Assembly: GCA_026120185.1 (NCBI GenBank)
Contig: JANUWF010001815.1
Location: forward strand, 930,001-994,000
DNA from: Voacanga thouarsii
Taxonomy: Eukaryota; Streptophyta; Magnoliopsida; Gentianales; Apocynaceae
DNA: 64,000 bases
Direction of reading: 5' to 3'
Shown here: piece by piece, positions 11,592-26,469 of the stretch
Layout of the letters: each line of letters begins with the position of its first letter
Numbering within the stretch: position 1 is the first letter of the stretch
The notes under the pieces: generated by a model
What the model was told of the DNA's origin: nothing
The model's input: only the letters and a program-made list of their open reading frames with translations
Databases searched by the model: none
Program-made: the position numbers and the translations under genes

Positions 11592-14199
11592 ACCATATTT
11601 TCTTTAGTTCTATTCTGCACTATTTTTGTATTGATGTTATGATTTTCCCGAAGTAAGCCGACGTTGTTTCACCTCTTTAGACTTGTGCCAGCTTCTTATA
11701 TTGGCCGCTTCAGTGTTAAGCTAGCACTGCTTCACCTCTTTGGACCAGTGTTGGCTGCTCTCTATTGTTCGACATCCTGTCTGTTCGATGTTACACCGGC
11801 ATTGGTTTCATTGCTCTAAGTGGCGCTGGATTCTTTTCAAGACATATAAACTTGTTTAGGGTTAAGGAGAGCTTTGATTTCTTCATGCTTTGTTTTTTGT
11901 GATTTTCCATTGTCAATTCTTTGTTCCTTGGGATACAACCAACTCAATAAAAAATTATCTTTAGTAGATAACATGTCTTTTTAAATTGTTTTTTTAAAAG
12001 GATAGTATGTAACTCGCTCAACACTGATAAGCTATGTTTTTCTTACTGAGCTAGTGAGCTCACCCCTCATTTACCGTTTTGCAGGATCTTAGTTGGAAGG
12101 TGAGGAACAAGAAGAATGATTTAATAACTATCAATTGTAACTGTGATGTTGAAGTTAAGTTTTTGATTGAGGATGACTTTTTGGGAATTTGTTTAAGTCT
12201 CAATTACTGTGAGTTTACATGTAAGGGTTATTTGAGAATTATAGTTGCGCAATGAAAGCATGGTGGATTTAGCTTGACATGCTAAGGGTTCGACATCTCT
12301 TTTTAAAGATGTTGTCATGTCATCCTTGAACTTAGGGCATAATAGGTTCGGTTCAATTTTAACTGCATTTTGTACACCATATAACAATCTCTGGACATTA
12401 CCTTGTGGGAATTTACTGCAAGTTAACCTTATGGAGGTTAGGTTTCAAAGAAGATATTCAGGATTTTGTGTTTTCAAACAAATGAAGGATTTAAAGAACA
12501 CCTTCTATTTTGAAACAAATACAAAGGTAGAGAAGTAGACGGTGAGATTGTCATTGTTTGTTTTTCTAAAACATATGGTGCTAATGGCAGTTACACTAAC
12601 CAAATGAGATTGCAATTAACCAAAGCCTTCCTACGATGGTCACACTTGAATTAATGTACTCATTTCCCCTTTTGTGCCACTAGTTTGACATACTCCTCTC
12701 CTTGCCTCTCTAGGGATGCTGTGAAAGGAACCCAGGATACATGTAAATAGAGAATAGGTTGCCAACAAACATTTATGAGGATATTTTGATTTCAATTATG
12801 ACGTGGCATATGATCGAGTTAAGTGGCATGGTATGCTTTTTTACTTATGGAAGAAAATCTAACAGAGCAGTTTAGAAAAAGTTTGGTAAATACTGTTTCC
12901 AGTTTGATTAACTTAATCCACTTTCTCAATTTTTATTACTCCTTATCTATGCAAAGTACTCATTTATGTATTATGCAACATCGATCTTTGAATTGATGAC
13001 TTCTTATTTGCATTGGGGAGTAAAATAACCAAAAAGAAACCAAAGTGATGACTCAAATTAATCATAACGTGTGCAGACTCTACACTTGCACTTGGATGTA
13101 TGCATTTCACAACTAAGGATGTTCGTTTCACATATTAGTTAAATGCATTTCTATTTGGACCTTGGCCATTCTTTGTAACATTAGTCCTTTCAATTGCAAT
13201 CTTCCAATTTGAGAGCTGACATACATGTACTTGTGAATACCCAACATATTTTCCGGTAATTTAGGTCATCAGAATCCTTAGTCTTTATTAATTTTCATTT
13301 CTCTTTCCAACCCTTTTTATTGCAATTTATGACATTGGTTACAGGTTTATGGTTGTGATTTGGTAATTTTGGCCTGTTGTTAAATAGTGTTAGTTATGCT
13401 AATTGTTATTTTACTACCGTACAATTTTTTCCTTTTTTTTAAAAATAAAAAATAAAGTTACTAACTTCATTAGTTAAATTACCTTTTCTTAGTGCGGTCT
13501 TTGATGGTTTTCAAATTGGTAGTTTCTATATGGTCTTGGAATTCTTCATTCACATTAACATTCAGATATATCTGCTTCTTATTTATGAATCTTTTCCATT
13601 CTGTCGTTTTCTTTAGTTTTTTACGTTTCATTCTATCAAGTAACCATTTCACAATATATTGCATTTGTTACCTGAAAAGAGAAGCCATAGTAGATTTTGC
13701 TGTCGTTTTTCTCTTCCACCAGGTGTCAAAGAGTTTTAGAAAGTAATCTCATTTGGTTACACCGAGTTAATTAGGCTCTTTATGGAATCGGTAAACACCT
13801 TTCCCTTTTCCTAGTTCTCTCCCTTGCTTTCCCCTTTGGCTTGAGCCCTTCCTTATGGATCATAATCAACCAGTGGAAACCAATTGGACATGCAACAGCT
13901 CCTGCTGGAATACATTATAACAAATATATGCATGTGCGCTTTTTGAATAACATAGTTTTCTACACATGATAATCCCTAACATCTTCAGATAAATATTATA
14001 GATTTATTTGGAATTAGCATTCTCTTGGTGGCTCTACGATGTCAAAATTGAGACGGTGGACATGCTTTCAAAGAGCGATTTAGGGAAAACACAGGTTCTA
14101 GTAATCAATTACCAACAAAATTCAATAAAGCCACATCGGAGATGACTTGCAGCAATTTAGTTACTGCATGCATTGATAAATAATTGAATTACAATATAC
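11592..14199. other. No gene seen; possible LTR remnant at its left
   Basis: Short ORFs here show no protein I recognise. At 12038-12090 the phrase CTTACTGAGCTAGTGAGCTC, followed by a CACCCC tract and TTTTGCAGGATC, resembles the 3' part of Ty3-type LTRs such as 59163-59220 in this window, so 11600-12300 may be another worn LTR. The remainder, to 14199, is AT-rich and featureless to me. Confidence 0.4.
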
Positions 14200-14528
14200 C
14201 TATGTTCTTCTTCTGTCCAAAGTTTACCCCTTTTCCGTCCTCCATTTGGCCTTGAAGATTTTTCTTTACGAACAGTCAAACGCTACCTTGTCACAGATTG
14301 GTTCCTCTTTCTGCTGGCAGAAGCATGATCCGCATGCTTTCTTGGCTTCTTGAAAGAATCAGCATACTCAGGTAAAGGGGCATCACCAGAGTCAATAGCA
14401 TTTACATTTGACACTAAGACCTCAAAGTGATTCTTGATCTCATCAACTGTCCACTGCTGGTATTCGATCATAGGAATCCCAATCCTTTTACATTCGAGGG
14501 ATGAGTACCTCAGGCTGGCGCGGGGCAT
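14200..14528 (-). pseudogene. DIVARICATA-type MYB gene fragment
   Basis: The minus strand reads QQWTVDEIKNHFEVLVSNV, then a DSGDAPLPEY segment, a basic linker, and GKLWTEEEHR ending at a GT donor (14199-14198). In DIVARICATA/MYB-related factors the end of the first MYB repeat (K-HYE-LV-DV-IE-G-VP-P-Y) is followed by a basic linker and the second repeat starting WTEEEHR, with an intron commonly right after that phrase, so order and donor fit. A stop (TAG near 14286) interrupts the linker. The first helices of repeat 1 and all of repeat 2 after the donor are missing. It is a captured or decayed fragment. Confidence 0.7.
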
Positions 14529-14589
14529 GCGTGAATATGGTAGCTAAGCGGGTGGACACAAAGCATTCAGTAGCTCGACTCGACCAAAT

Positions 14590-15195
14590 ATGGTCTTATA
14601 CTAATCGTTGCTGTAAAGATAGGACTGGATCTCCATCTCAATGTTCGGATAAAAAATCGATGGATCGATCACTTTTACTGCTTCACCTTCATTCCACAAT
14701 CTCCAGGCTTGAAAATGTTGAAGCTTTGAATTTAGAGAGTTTGACCATATATGCATAATGCATCAGGGAATTTAACAGGCATGCAGCTTACATATCTTAG
14801 AAGGCTTAGCTCATTCTCGTTGTGAGAAAAGCTAGTGTTTCTCCTTCCACTTACTATCTCTAGTAAGAGCACCCCGAAGCTGTAGACATCTCCCTTCCAT
14901 TGCATACTCTGGGGCCACTGCATCACATCAGTAGGGCAAAAAGGAAACCTATGAAGTTATATAATGTTCATTGATGGCGTTAGGACTTAGGAAAGAGGAC
15001 CAAAAAGAAAAGGATTCAAAATTGTCTATGATTGAATAAAATAGCAAAAGAGCAGTTTGTGCTTACTATGTTCCTACTATCCTTCTTGTGCCAGCTTCAT
15101 CTTGGTTGCCACCAAAAATCCTTGCCAATCCAAAATTTGGAATTTTTGGGTTCAGATTTTCATCCAAGAGAACCCTTAATGAGTGCACATCTCTT
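14590..15195 (-). pseudogene. S-domain-type receptor kinase fragment
   Basis: Kinase motifs occur in order on the minus strand. [20 protein letters not shown] (about 15115-15175) has the activation-segment DFG changed to NFG. RRIVGT is followed directly by a stop. PEYAMEG (about 14895-14917) is readable only in a shifted frame relative to the next motif, [17 protein letters not shown]. Then RLWNEGEAVKVIDPSI (about 14640-14700), and a stop near 14594. This order and wording are those of G-type lectin S-receptor-like Ser/Thr kinases. The FSEKS segment between PEYAMEG and DVYSFG is deleted. No lectin, PAN or membrane segment is in view. A clear pseudogene fragment. Confidence 0.8.
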
Positions 15196-15905
15196 TTAGA
15201 GTTATCCCCTCCACAATGAGTGCACGTCTCCTCCAATCGAGTAGAAATATCTCTTTATCAGCTACATGTCTTCTTAAATAAGAGAAAAAGTCTCAGAAAT
15301 CTGAATTCATTGAATTCAAATAATTCTATCTTATATGAATTCAGATAACCTAAATATTAAAACAAAAACCCTTAATTCACAGTGTAGGTATCAGTGCAGG
15401 AGAGTGCCATATGTCGTCATAAGAGGCTTCTGCAGCTCCTATTTTATATATATATATATAGATAGATAGATAGATATAGATTTATTGCTTTTGCCTCTTA
15501 ACTCTTGAGTTTTATAGTTTCAGAGGACTGCTTCTTTTATCCCTAGTTGAATAGGATCTTCAGAATATGGCAATTTTAGATTAGAACGAGTGATTAATGA
15601 ATGTATTTCACTGCAAGTTTTAAATTTAAATTTAAATTTCACTCTTATTAACTTAGTTTGAATTTTAATTATTTTAAAATTACTTTTATAACTTGATAAA
15701 AATTACAGTTTAATATTAAATTTTCATAACATTAACAATTATTCTCACTAATAAAATGCAATGGCAAAAAATAATTTCAAATGTCAATTGCCTTTCCGTC
15801 AACCTCCCGATTGTAAAAGTTTTAATCACATAAAAAATAAAATGGTAACAAATTTTAAAAATATATAAAAAAGATAAACACAAGAATTTGTCAAAGCATA
15901 CAAAT
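15196..15905. other. No gene; AT-rich with a TA/TAGA microsatellite
   Basis: Contains (TA)n followed by (TAGA)n at about 15445-15480 and TTTAAA-rich sequence near 15620-15640. No credible ORF was seen. Confidence 0.6.
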
Positions 15906-15914
15906 GGATATGCA

Positions 15915-16454
15915 AAGGGCGGACCCAGGACTGAACCATTGGGGGCCAATTGATTCCTCCCTCATCAATTTTTTTTTTTTTTGTAATTTTTTTTCAATAT
16001 ATACTATCAAATAATTTGATAAAAAAATGTCTTTCTTCTTATGCCAAAACTTGATTTTTACCATATTCATAACTTAAAAAAATTATTTCTTAGTAATTGT
16101 AAAAACTGAAAAAGTAAAAATAATGGTTACTTTACGATATATATATAAATTCTAAAATTTCTTATCTTAATTATCTATTGATACAATTCAACTATAATAG
16201 ATAACTTTTCAAAATTAAGAGTTCATACTACATGATAAAAATAATCAAATTGTATTTTTAATTGTGTCATTTCACCTTCAATGAAATCTCACATTTAATA
16301 AACTTTTGTTTACAATTATATTATTTTGTAATATTTATGTAAAACTAATATTTTTTGGAAGGGTCCATTTATATTAAATTATAAAAAAATATATATATAT
16401 ATATAATTTTTTAAATATTCTTGGGGGACCAACACAATATGTAGGTCCGCCCCT
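15915..16454. mobile_element. 540-bp MITE-like element, 9-bp target duplication
   Basis: The ends are imperfect inverted repeats: AAGGGCGGACCC on the left, AGGGGCGGACCT read inward from the right. GGATATGCA flanks it on both sides (15906-15914 and 16455-16463), an exact 9-bp duplication, which favours a Mutator-type non-autonomous element. An 8-bp duplication (hAT type) with one extra matching base is the alternative. The interior is AT-rich and non-coding, with a (TA)n run near 16390-16404. Confidence 0.8.
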
Positions 16455-16582
16455 GGATATGCATTGCATTTGCAAACACGTTAGTTTATTTGGCGATGTT
16501 GGTTTAGATACAGCGTTTGGTCCCGGCCCAACTATACATATTTCATGAGCCATAAGCTGATATCATTGGAATATAACAAGCT

Positions 16583-16936
16583 TGTTATAAAATTAGGGTA
16601 GTGTTAGAATAAAATCTACACACTACACACTAAGAAAATTATAACTATTCTTTGCACAAGAATTTCTCTTCAAACTTCTCTCTTTCTTTCTCTCACAATT
16701 CTTTCTCTAATCTTTCTTTCACAAAATGATGGTGTATTACAAGCTTAGAGTATAGCTCTATTTATAGAGCTCTAATTAGTGGAATACATCATGGCATACA
16801 TCATCTTCAACTAATCTCAATTAGTGGTGTCTCCACTAAATGGTGGACATCCATAAAAATCTTCTATAATAATTCACATAAATCCATAATTAGTGGAGCC
16901 TCCATAAATTAATAAAGATTCCAATAATTCATAACA
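16583..16936 (-). repeat. 3' LTR of the copia element
   Basis: TGTTATAA...ATTCATAACA, 354 bp. It differs from the other LTR by three substitutions and by lacking a 15-bp duplication. A TATA-like box on the minus strand (TATAAATA, 16759-16766) sits within a short palindrome, AGCTCTATTTATAGAGCT. Confidence 0.95.
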
Positions 16937-16950
16937 CTCCCCCTTGGATG
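16937..16950 (-). other. Polypurine tract of the copia element
   Basis: The minus strand reads ATCCAAGGGGGAG directly before the 3' LTR. This is the purine run that primes plus-strand DNA synthesis in LTR retrotransposons. Confidence 0.85.
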
Positions 16951-16978
16951 TCCATCCATACATAAAGAATATGCCTCG

Positions 16979-17443
16979 TTAAAACCTTACTAGATAAAAA
17001 CCCAGTGGGAAAAAAAATCTAGTGAAGGAAAAAGAGTACACTATTCTATATGTCTGTTTATTACTCTCCCGATGAGATGATTCCTTTAAATCTTTAAACC
17101 GACGCATACCGATTTTATTTCTCAACTTCTCAAATGTTGCAGTCGGTAAAGTCTTCGTGAAAATATCTGCGAGGTTATCACATGACCGAATTTGTAGCAC
17201 ATCAATTTCACATTTCTTCTGGAGTTCATGAGTAAAGAAGAATTTTGGTGAAATATGTTTTGTCTGATCTCCTTTAATATATCCTCCTCGTAATTGAGCT
17301 ATGCAAGCTGCATTGTCTTCATAAAGCGGAGTTGGAATATCTTTGATTGATGATAATCCACAACTTTCTCGGATATAATGAATCATGGATCTTAGCCATA
17401 CACATTCTCGACTTGCTTCATGAATGGCTATAATTTCAAGCAT
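16979..17443 (-). pseudogene. Copia RNase H domain
   Basis: The minus-strand frame holds EYMA-type RNase H sequence of copia pol. YEDNAACIAQLRGGYIKGDQ, then TKHISPKFFFTHELQ, and DNLADIFTKTLPTATFEKL are the usual phrases of the C-terminal end of the polyprotein, and RMRRFKDL-like sequence ends it. The start of the domain lies at 17444-17630 in another frame, so the domain is split. In an active element this domain removes the RNA strand during reverse transcription. Confidence 0.9.
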
Positions 17444-17630
17444 GATTTGAAGAAGTAGTCGCTATAGATTGTTTCGTAGAACGCCATGATATAGCAGTAT
17501 TTCCACATGTAAATAGATAACTCGTTTGAGAACGTGCTTTATGTGTATCAGATAAATATCCAGCATCTGCATAACCAATCAATGTTGGGCTGGTTTTATT
17601 TGAATAAAATAATCCGAGATCAATTGTACC

Positions 17631-18653
17631 TTAGAGATATCGAATGACTTGTTTAATTCCATTCCAATGTCGTCGTGTTGGTGAAGAACTAAATCTTGCT
17701 AATAAATTGACAGCAAAAGCAATATCAGGTCTTGTATTATTAGCAAGATACATCAATGCACCAATTGCACTGAGATATGGTACTTCAGGACCAAGGAGTT
17801 CTTCATCATTTTCTTGAGGTCGGAAAGGATCTTTATCCACATTTAATGATCGGACGATCATTGGAATACTCAATGGATGTGCTTTGTCCATGTAAAATCT
17901 TTTTAGCACTTTTGCTGTATATGTTGATTGATGAATAAATGTTCCACTCTCCAGATGTTCAATTTGTAAATCAAGGCAAAATTTGGTTTTACCAAAATCC
18001 TTGATTTCGAAATCTCTTTTTAAATAATCAATTGTTTCTTGGAGCTCTTCAGGAGTTCCAATAAGATTAATATCATCAACATATATAGCTAATATCACAA
18101 ATTTAGAACCAGATTTCTTAATAAAAACACATGGACATACCTGGTCATTTTTAAATCACGCTTTCAATAAATATTCACTAAGACGTGTGAACCACATGCG
18201 CCCAAATTGCTTCAGGCCATATAATGATTTCTGCAACTTGATGGAGTAATTTTCACGAGGATAATGTTTATATGCTTCGTGCATATGAAATCCTTCGAGG
18301 ATTTTCATGTAAACATCATTTTCTAAATTTCCATACAAGTAAGCAGTGACAACATCTAATAGGCGCATATCTATCTTTTCATGTACTGCCAAACTGATAA
18401 GATATCGAAGTGTAATAGTATCAACAACAGGAGAATAAGTTTCATCATAATCAATACCTGGTCTTTGTGAAAAACCTTGAGCTACTAATCGCGCTTTATA
18501 GTGAACGATTTCACTCTTTTCATTGCGCTTTCGCACAAATATCCATTTGTAGCCAACAGGTTTTACACCTTCCGGTGTTCGGATCTGCAGTCCGAAGACT
18601 TCACGTTTTGTCGATGCATTTAACTCCGATTGAATCGCATCTTTCCATTGCAA
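17631..18653 (-). pseudogene. Copia reverse transcriptase
   Basis: Two segments of one frame, 18156-18653 and 17631-18098, are separated by a short interruption with a stop. The first has VGYKWIFVRKRN, KARLVAQGFSQRPGIDYDET and LLDVVTAYLYGNL, then SLYGLKQFGRMWF. The second carries the catalytic IYVDD (here AIYVDDINLIG) and RPDIAFAVNLLARFSSSPT. Some positions differ from the usual consensus, for example DVVTAYLYG where DV-TAFLYG is normal. Product expected in an intact copy: RNA-dependent DNA polymerase. It ends in a stop before RNase H, so the polyprotein is broken. Confidence 0.93.
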
Positions 18654-19476
18654 CCAATCTTTTCTATGCCGACATTCATCAATCGATATTGGTTCGGGAT
18701 CATCATTATCTCGTGTAACATCAAGAGATATATTGTATGCAAATATATTATCAATAACAGCTTTCTATCCGATTCCAACTTCTACCGGAAGTGGTATAAT
18801 TGATAGAAATTTCAGTGTTACTTTCATCAACTTCGGTTCTTTGTCATCGGTTCTCTCTTGGTCTTTATCATTCTTTTCTTCAATATGATCTTTCGGATCA
18901 GTTAATCCTCTTTTCTTTCGAGGATTTTTATCTTTAGAACCAAGAGGTCGGCCACGCTTCCGGCGTGTTTTTGACTCAGCGACTATAGGTATAATATTTT
19001 GTTCTCACTGGAACTTCAATTCGAATAGGAGCATTTATAGTCGGAATATGCGATTTTGTAACTCTTCTAGAGTCAACAAAAGCGTCCGGCATTTAATTTG
19101 CAATGCTTTGCAAATGAATTATCTTTTGAACTTCAAGTTCACATGCGCTTGTGTGCGGATCAAGATAATTTAATGATGTTGTCCAAGCAAGATCCTTTTT
19201 ATGCTGTTTTGGTTATCTCCCTAATTTAGGGAATAATGATTCATCAAAATGACAATCAGCAAATCTTGCTCGTGAATACATCTCCGTCAGGGGTTCAACA
19301 TACCCGATAATAGAGGGAGAATCATATACAACGTATATCCCCTTTCTTCTTTGAGGACCCATCTTTGTACGTTGGTTTGGTGCAATTGGAATGTATACAG
19401 CACACCCAAAAATTCTTAAATGAGCAATATTTGGTTCGATCCAAAAGCCAATTACAAAGGAGAGAATTTATGATAA
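18654..19476 (-). pseudogene. Copia integrase C-terminal to RT linker, degraded
   Basis: The minus strand keeps pieces of the integrase C-terminal part and the variable linker, rich in basic residues (about 18840-18990). Several stops and frame changes prevent a single reading. Near 19320-19420 the sequence still reads like the copia integrase tail (the stretch after SAWGHAILHA). No extra gene is hidden here. Confidence 0.7.
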
Positions 19477-20563
19477 CTAGTTGGTCTTATACGTACAAGT
19501 GTTGCAAGCATGTAGAATAGCATGTCCCCAGGCAGATGTTGGGAGATTTGTTTTCATTAATAATGGTCTAGCAATTAATTGTAATCGTTTAATCAAAGAT
19601 TCAGCAAGACCATTTTGTGTGTGAACATAAGCTACAGGATGTTCAACATTAATCCCAATTGACATGCAATATGTATCAAAAGCATGTGATGAAAATTCAC
19701 CAGCATTATCCAAACGGATATTTTTAATGTGATGGTCCGGAAATTGTACTCGTAATTTAATTATTTGAGCAAGTAATCTCGCAAACGCCAGGTTGCGAGT
19801 AGATAATAAACATACATGTGACCATCGGGATGATGCATCAATTAAGACTATAAAATATTTGAACGGTCCACATGGTGGATCAATAGGTCCACAAATATCT
19901 CCGTGAATCCGTTCGAGAAATGTAGGACTTTCAGCTCCTACTTTTACTGGTGATGGTTTAACAATTAATTTTCCTAAGGAACATGCAAGTACATGCGAAT
20001 TTTTCTGATGTTAATATCCTTTTATTTTTTAAAGGATGACCATGTGTATTATCAATGATTCTTCTCATCATGGTAGATCCCGGATGACCCAACCGGTCAT
20101 GCCAAATGCTAAAAGTAATAGGATCAGTAAACTTCTGGTTTACTAGATGATGAATTTCAATTGTACGTATTTTTACAAAATATAGACCAGTAGAAAAAGA
20201 CGGCAGCTTTTCTAATACCGATTTCTTACCCAAATGCATTTGAGTAATAAAAAGATGCTCAATCCCATTTTCCTCATTTGTTTCAACATGATACCCATTT
20301 CTCGTGATATCTTTAAAACTCAATAAATTTCTTCCGGATTTTGAGGAAAATAGTGCCTTATCAATAATAATTGTTGTTCCTTTAGGCAACAATATACTAG
20401 CTCTTCCGGAGCCCTCAATCACATTTGCACTACCGTTTATCGTATAAATATTTATTTCTCCCATTTTGAGATCAGAAAAATATTTCTCATTTTTTAGTAT
20501 GGTGTGTGTAGTTCCACTATCAATAATGCATACATCATCATTAACAACAGACCATCCGAACAC
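19477..20563 (-). pseudogene. Copia protease and integrase
   Basis: At 19958-20563 the minus strand gives the aspartic protease (IIDSGTTHTI, with the D-S/T-G active site) and the GAG pre-integrase zinc motif (SIWHDRLGHPGSTMMRRI). A frameshift near 19990 (after KFACTC) leads to the integrase core, where DNAGEFSS and HTQNGLAESLIKRLQ (19477-19713) carry the second Asp and the Glu of the DDE triad. The first Asp region lies at about 19840-19900 in the intervening frame. Intact enzymes would process the polyprotein and insert the cDNA. Confidence 0.92.
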
Positions 20564-20676
20564 AAATATATATATGCAAACGTAAATATTATTAGAATAG
20601 AATGAAAATGAAAATACAAAAATATCGGGGTGAGGCTTTAGTTCTTCCGGACACTCGCCATCACCAATTAAATGGT

Positions 20677-21714
20677 CTATCCTACCGTCCGGGTGTTCAA
20701 AAAATCCGATACATCCATATGGGTAATATTGATATTAAGATCTTCGGGATCAATATCATCATCCTCGACATTATTTATTGGATGTTGAGAAAAATTTGCT
20801 TCCACATTTTTATTTTTCAATGAAGCTTGATACAATTCAACTAAATGCTTAGCCGTTCGACAGTTTCGTGACCAATGACCTTTCATGCCACATTTATAAC
20901 ATATATCCTCATGCTTTTCTTCAATTTCTTTTTCTTTTCCCTTATGATCTTTTCTGTTCCACTTCAGGTGGCCAGTATTTCTCACGATTTGATTATGATT
21001 GTGATAAGGGAAATATCGAGCGTGTCTATGACCATAACCACGACCACGGCCACGGCCATGGCCACGACCACGACTATAACGATGGCTTCGCTAGAGCCAA
21101 CAACATTCACTTCGGAGTCGTTGTTGAGCCGCTTGGTCCAGCTTCATGATTTCTCAATAATAACTCATTATTTTTCTCTCGCAATGAGGAGGGCGATAAT
21201 TAAATCAGTAAATTTTGTATACCCCTTTTCTCGATATTGTTGTCTGCAGGACAATATTCGAGGCATGAAAGGTGGAGAATGTCTTCTCCAACATATCTTC
21301 ATCAATCACTTTTTCTCCGCATAATTTTAATTGAGATGTAATTTTATACATTGCGGAGCTATATTCATTCACGGTTTTAAAATCTTGCAACCTCAGGTGC
21401 AACCATTCATACCGTGCAGTGGGTAGTACGACCATCTTCAAGTGGTCAAATCTTTCTTTTAAATTTACCCACAGGCCATATGGATCTTTTTCGGTAAGAT
21501 ATTCCATTTTCAAATTTTCATCGAGATGACGACGAATAAAAATCAAAGCTTTAGCCTTGTGTTGTGCAGATGCACTATTATTTGCTTGAATAGTTTCACT
21601 AAGGCCTTCAGCATTTAGATGCATTTCTGCATCGAGAACCCATGACGTATAATTTTTTCCAGAAATATCAAGGGCTACAAATTCGAGTTTAGCGAGGTTA
21701 GCCATATAGATCAA
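20677..21714 (-). pseudogene. Copia gag with zinc knuckle
   Basis: The N-terminal part (21205-21714) has the UBN2/retrotrans_gag order: FVALDISGKNYTSWVLDAEM, LTEKDPYGLWVNLKERFDH and YEWLHLRLQDFKTVNEYSSA. A shift near 21210-21240 and stops separate it from an Arg-Gly-rich tract (about 21010-21090) and the CCHC knuckle ICYKCGMKGHWSRNC (20677-20985). Gag forms the particle and the knuckle binds RNA in working copies. Confidence 0.93.
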
Positions 21715-21806
21715 TAAATGCGTACCTGTCTTCTGGCTTTGGTAACGGCAGAAACTCGTGCTTCGTCTTCTGACTTTAATAACGGTAGAGACTCGTGCTG
21801 ATAACG

Positions 21807-22175
21807 TGTTATAAAATTAGGGTAGTGTTAGAATAAAATCTACACACTACACACTAAGAAAATTCTAACTATTCTTTGCACAAGAATTTCTCTTCAAACT
21901 TCTCTCTTTCTTTCTCTCACAATTCTTTCTCTAATCTTTCTTTCACTAATCTTTCTTTCACAAAATGATGGTGTATTACAAGCTTAGAGTATAGCTCTAT
22001 TTATAGAGCTCTAATTAGTGGAATACATCATGGCATACATCATCTTCAACTAATCTCAATTAGTGGTGTCTCCACTAAATGGTGGATATCCATAAAAATC
22101 TTCTATAATAATTCACATAAATCCATAATTAGTGGAGCCTCCATTAATTAATAAAGATTCCAATAATTCATAACA
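21807..22175 (-). repeat. 5' LTR of the copia element
   Basis: 369 bp, TGTTATAA...ATTCATAACA. Relative to the other LTR it carries a tandem duplication of CTAATCTTTCTTTCA, which accounts for the 15-bp length difference, and three substitutions. Confidence 0.95.
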
Positions 22176-22342
22176 AAGCTTTTTTTTTCTTTTTATTTTT
22201 TCCTGCAAACAAGAATTCATTAAAAATTAAAAAAATAAAAACAGCATGTGAATGCTCCAGTGTTGTTGTTGTTGTTTTTTTTTTTTAATTATGTCGTCTA
22301 GAAGACCAATTCTAACCTAAAGACCAAATCCAAATATTTAAA

Positions 22343-22526
22343 TGGGCTCTTTTAAGACCTCACCATTTCGGTCCAGCCCTTCTTTCATTAAGGAGATGTC
22401 TCTTTCGGCCTTTGCTTTTTCAATAATGGCAAGTTGATATGGGCCGGTGCAGTTAGATTTCCTACCGTCCTCCTCCTTTTGTATCAGTTGTTTCCTGTCC
22501 ACTCCAGTATTTCGAACAAACCCTAG
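22343..22526 (+). promoter_or_regulatory. Ribosomal-protein promoter: site II motifs and telo-box
   Basis: TGGGCT at 22343-22348 and TGGGCC at 22440-22445 match the site II motif (TGGGCC/T), and AAACCCTAG at 22518-22526 is a telo-box. The combination is a known hallmark of plant ribosomal-protein promoters and of TCP/telo-box-driven, growth-linked expression. The telo-box lies 37 bp before the start codon, probably in or near the 5' leader. The copia element ends only ~165 bp upstream of the first motif. Confidence 0.8.
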
Positions 22527-22562
22527 ACACTGCAGCGCTCACCACAGCACGGCTGAAGAAGA

Positions 22563-25275
<2,713 letters not shown>

Positions 25276-26469
25276 GTCTTATTATCATTTTTATTATCCC
25301 ATACACTGCTCACTGGATTTGTTTCTTTTGTTTTTTTGGTGCTAAGCCCTCATTGGACTAAATTTTTGTGTTACTTTATATGTTTGTCTCCTGGATTCTA
25401 TGGTTCAGATTCATACGCTCTCGGCTTGATTATGGTGCTTTATGGATATTATTGTATAGTTTATTTTGACAATTGCAAAGCCATCGTCGAAAAAGAATTT
25501 ACCGCCTTGGGGGTTCCTTTTGAGGTTGATAGCTTGCTATTAAAACTTCCCAAGCATTTTGGGTTGCTGAGAGGTTTAGGAATTTAGTTAATGCATTCCC
25601 CATAATGTAGTAGATCAGGATTTATTCGTCTCAATTTTGTTCTCTCTGAAGTTTGTTGTGGACTTAAAAATACCACTAGCTAGGCATTCTGTTTTTTCGT
25701 TATGCTTATGGAATCGTGTTCTGTTTCTGTTCTTGCCTTCATCTTGCACGCTTCTTTTTGTTTTTGCCAAGATTCTTGTCTACAGTTGCTAAAAAATTGT
25801 TTTATGTTATTAGTGAAGGCAATTTGGGCAGTCTCCATAATAAGTTCAGTTGAAGGCGATGAAATACAAGAGATAGGATGGAAGGCGCTGGGAAAGCGAA
25901 GGGGATATTAGACAAAGTGATTAATTTTTGTAAATTTATTGCCACGACCACTATTCTATTGGCGTTATAGTCAAGTGACAATGGAATCAGATGTACGTCA
26001 GAGGACAATAAATTTGTAATAATGTCACAATAATGTATTTAACTAGTTAAAACTTTTGGAGAATATTAATAAAAATTAAAGAGTAAATTTAGAATAATTT
26101 AACTTTCTTTTTTGGCTTATTGTTTCTGGGGAATAAAATTGTAGCTTCATTTCTCCCTAATCTTTGATCCTTTCTACTGCTTCTGCTCTTTTATATCCAT
26201 TCTTACATGAATCTTTTTCTTGAAAATGATAGATTTCTTAATACTTTTTTACCAGATAAATTTAAATATGTATAATATTTTACATTTATTTGAATTCAAT
26301 ACAAATTATAATTGTATTAGAATTATTTTCATAAATTTTGAAAATAAAATTCAACTCGATAAAAATTATAGTCATATCAAATTATCATGAGGACAGCAAT
26401 CGCCAAATTTGTCGATAACTGCCTCTAAGGTCACAACTCACAAGGACAGACATGAGGATAGAATCCTTC
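25276..26469. other. RPL15 3' flank; no gene seen
   Basis: T-rich 3' untranslated and flanking sequence, becoming very AT-rich after 26020. The short ORFs at 25336-26008 show no recognisable protein. Confidence 0.6.

Larger units (their letters stand above)
16583..22175 (-). mobile_element. Ty1/copia retrotransposon, structurally complete
   Basis: Two direct LTRs (16583-16936 and 21807-22175) bound 4.87 kb of gag-pol in minus orientation. AAGCT flanks both sides (16578-16582 and 22176-22180), an exact 5-bp duplication. Domain order on the minus strand is gag, zinc knuckle, protease, integrase, reverse transcriptase, RNase H, which is the copia order. The coding pieces lie in all three frames, so this copy is non-functional although its LTRs are nearly identical. 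The likely primer site starts at 21806, reading leftwards (TATCAGCACGAGTC on the minus strand); I do not identify its tRNA. Confidence 0.95.

Noticed and set aside
18467..18718. Plus-strand frames within the copia element
   Set aside because: They are antisense to well-supported RT sequence. The same holds for 20602-20823 and 20868-21324.
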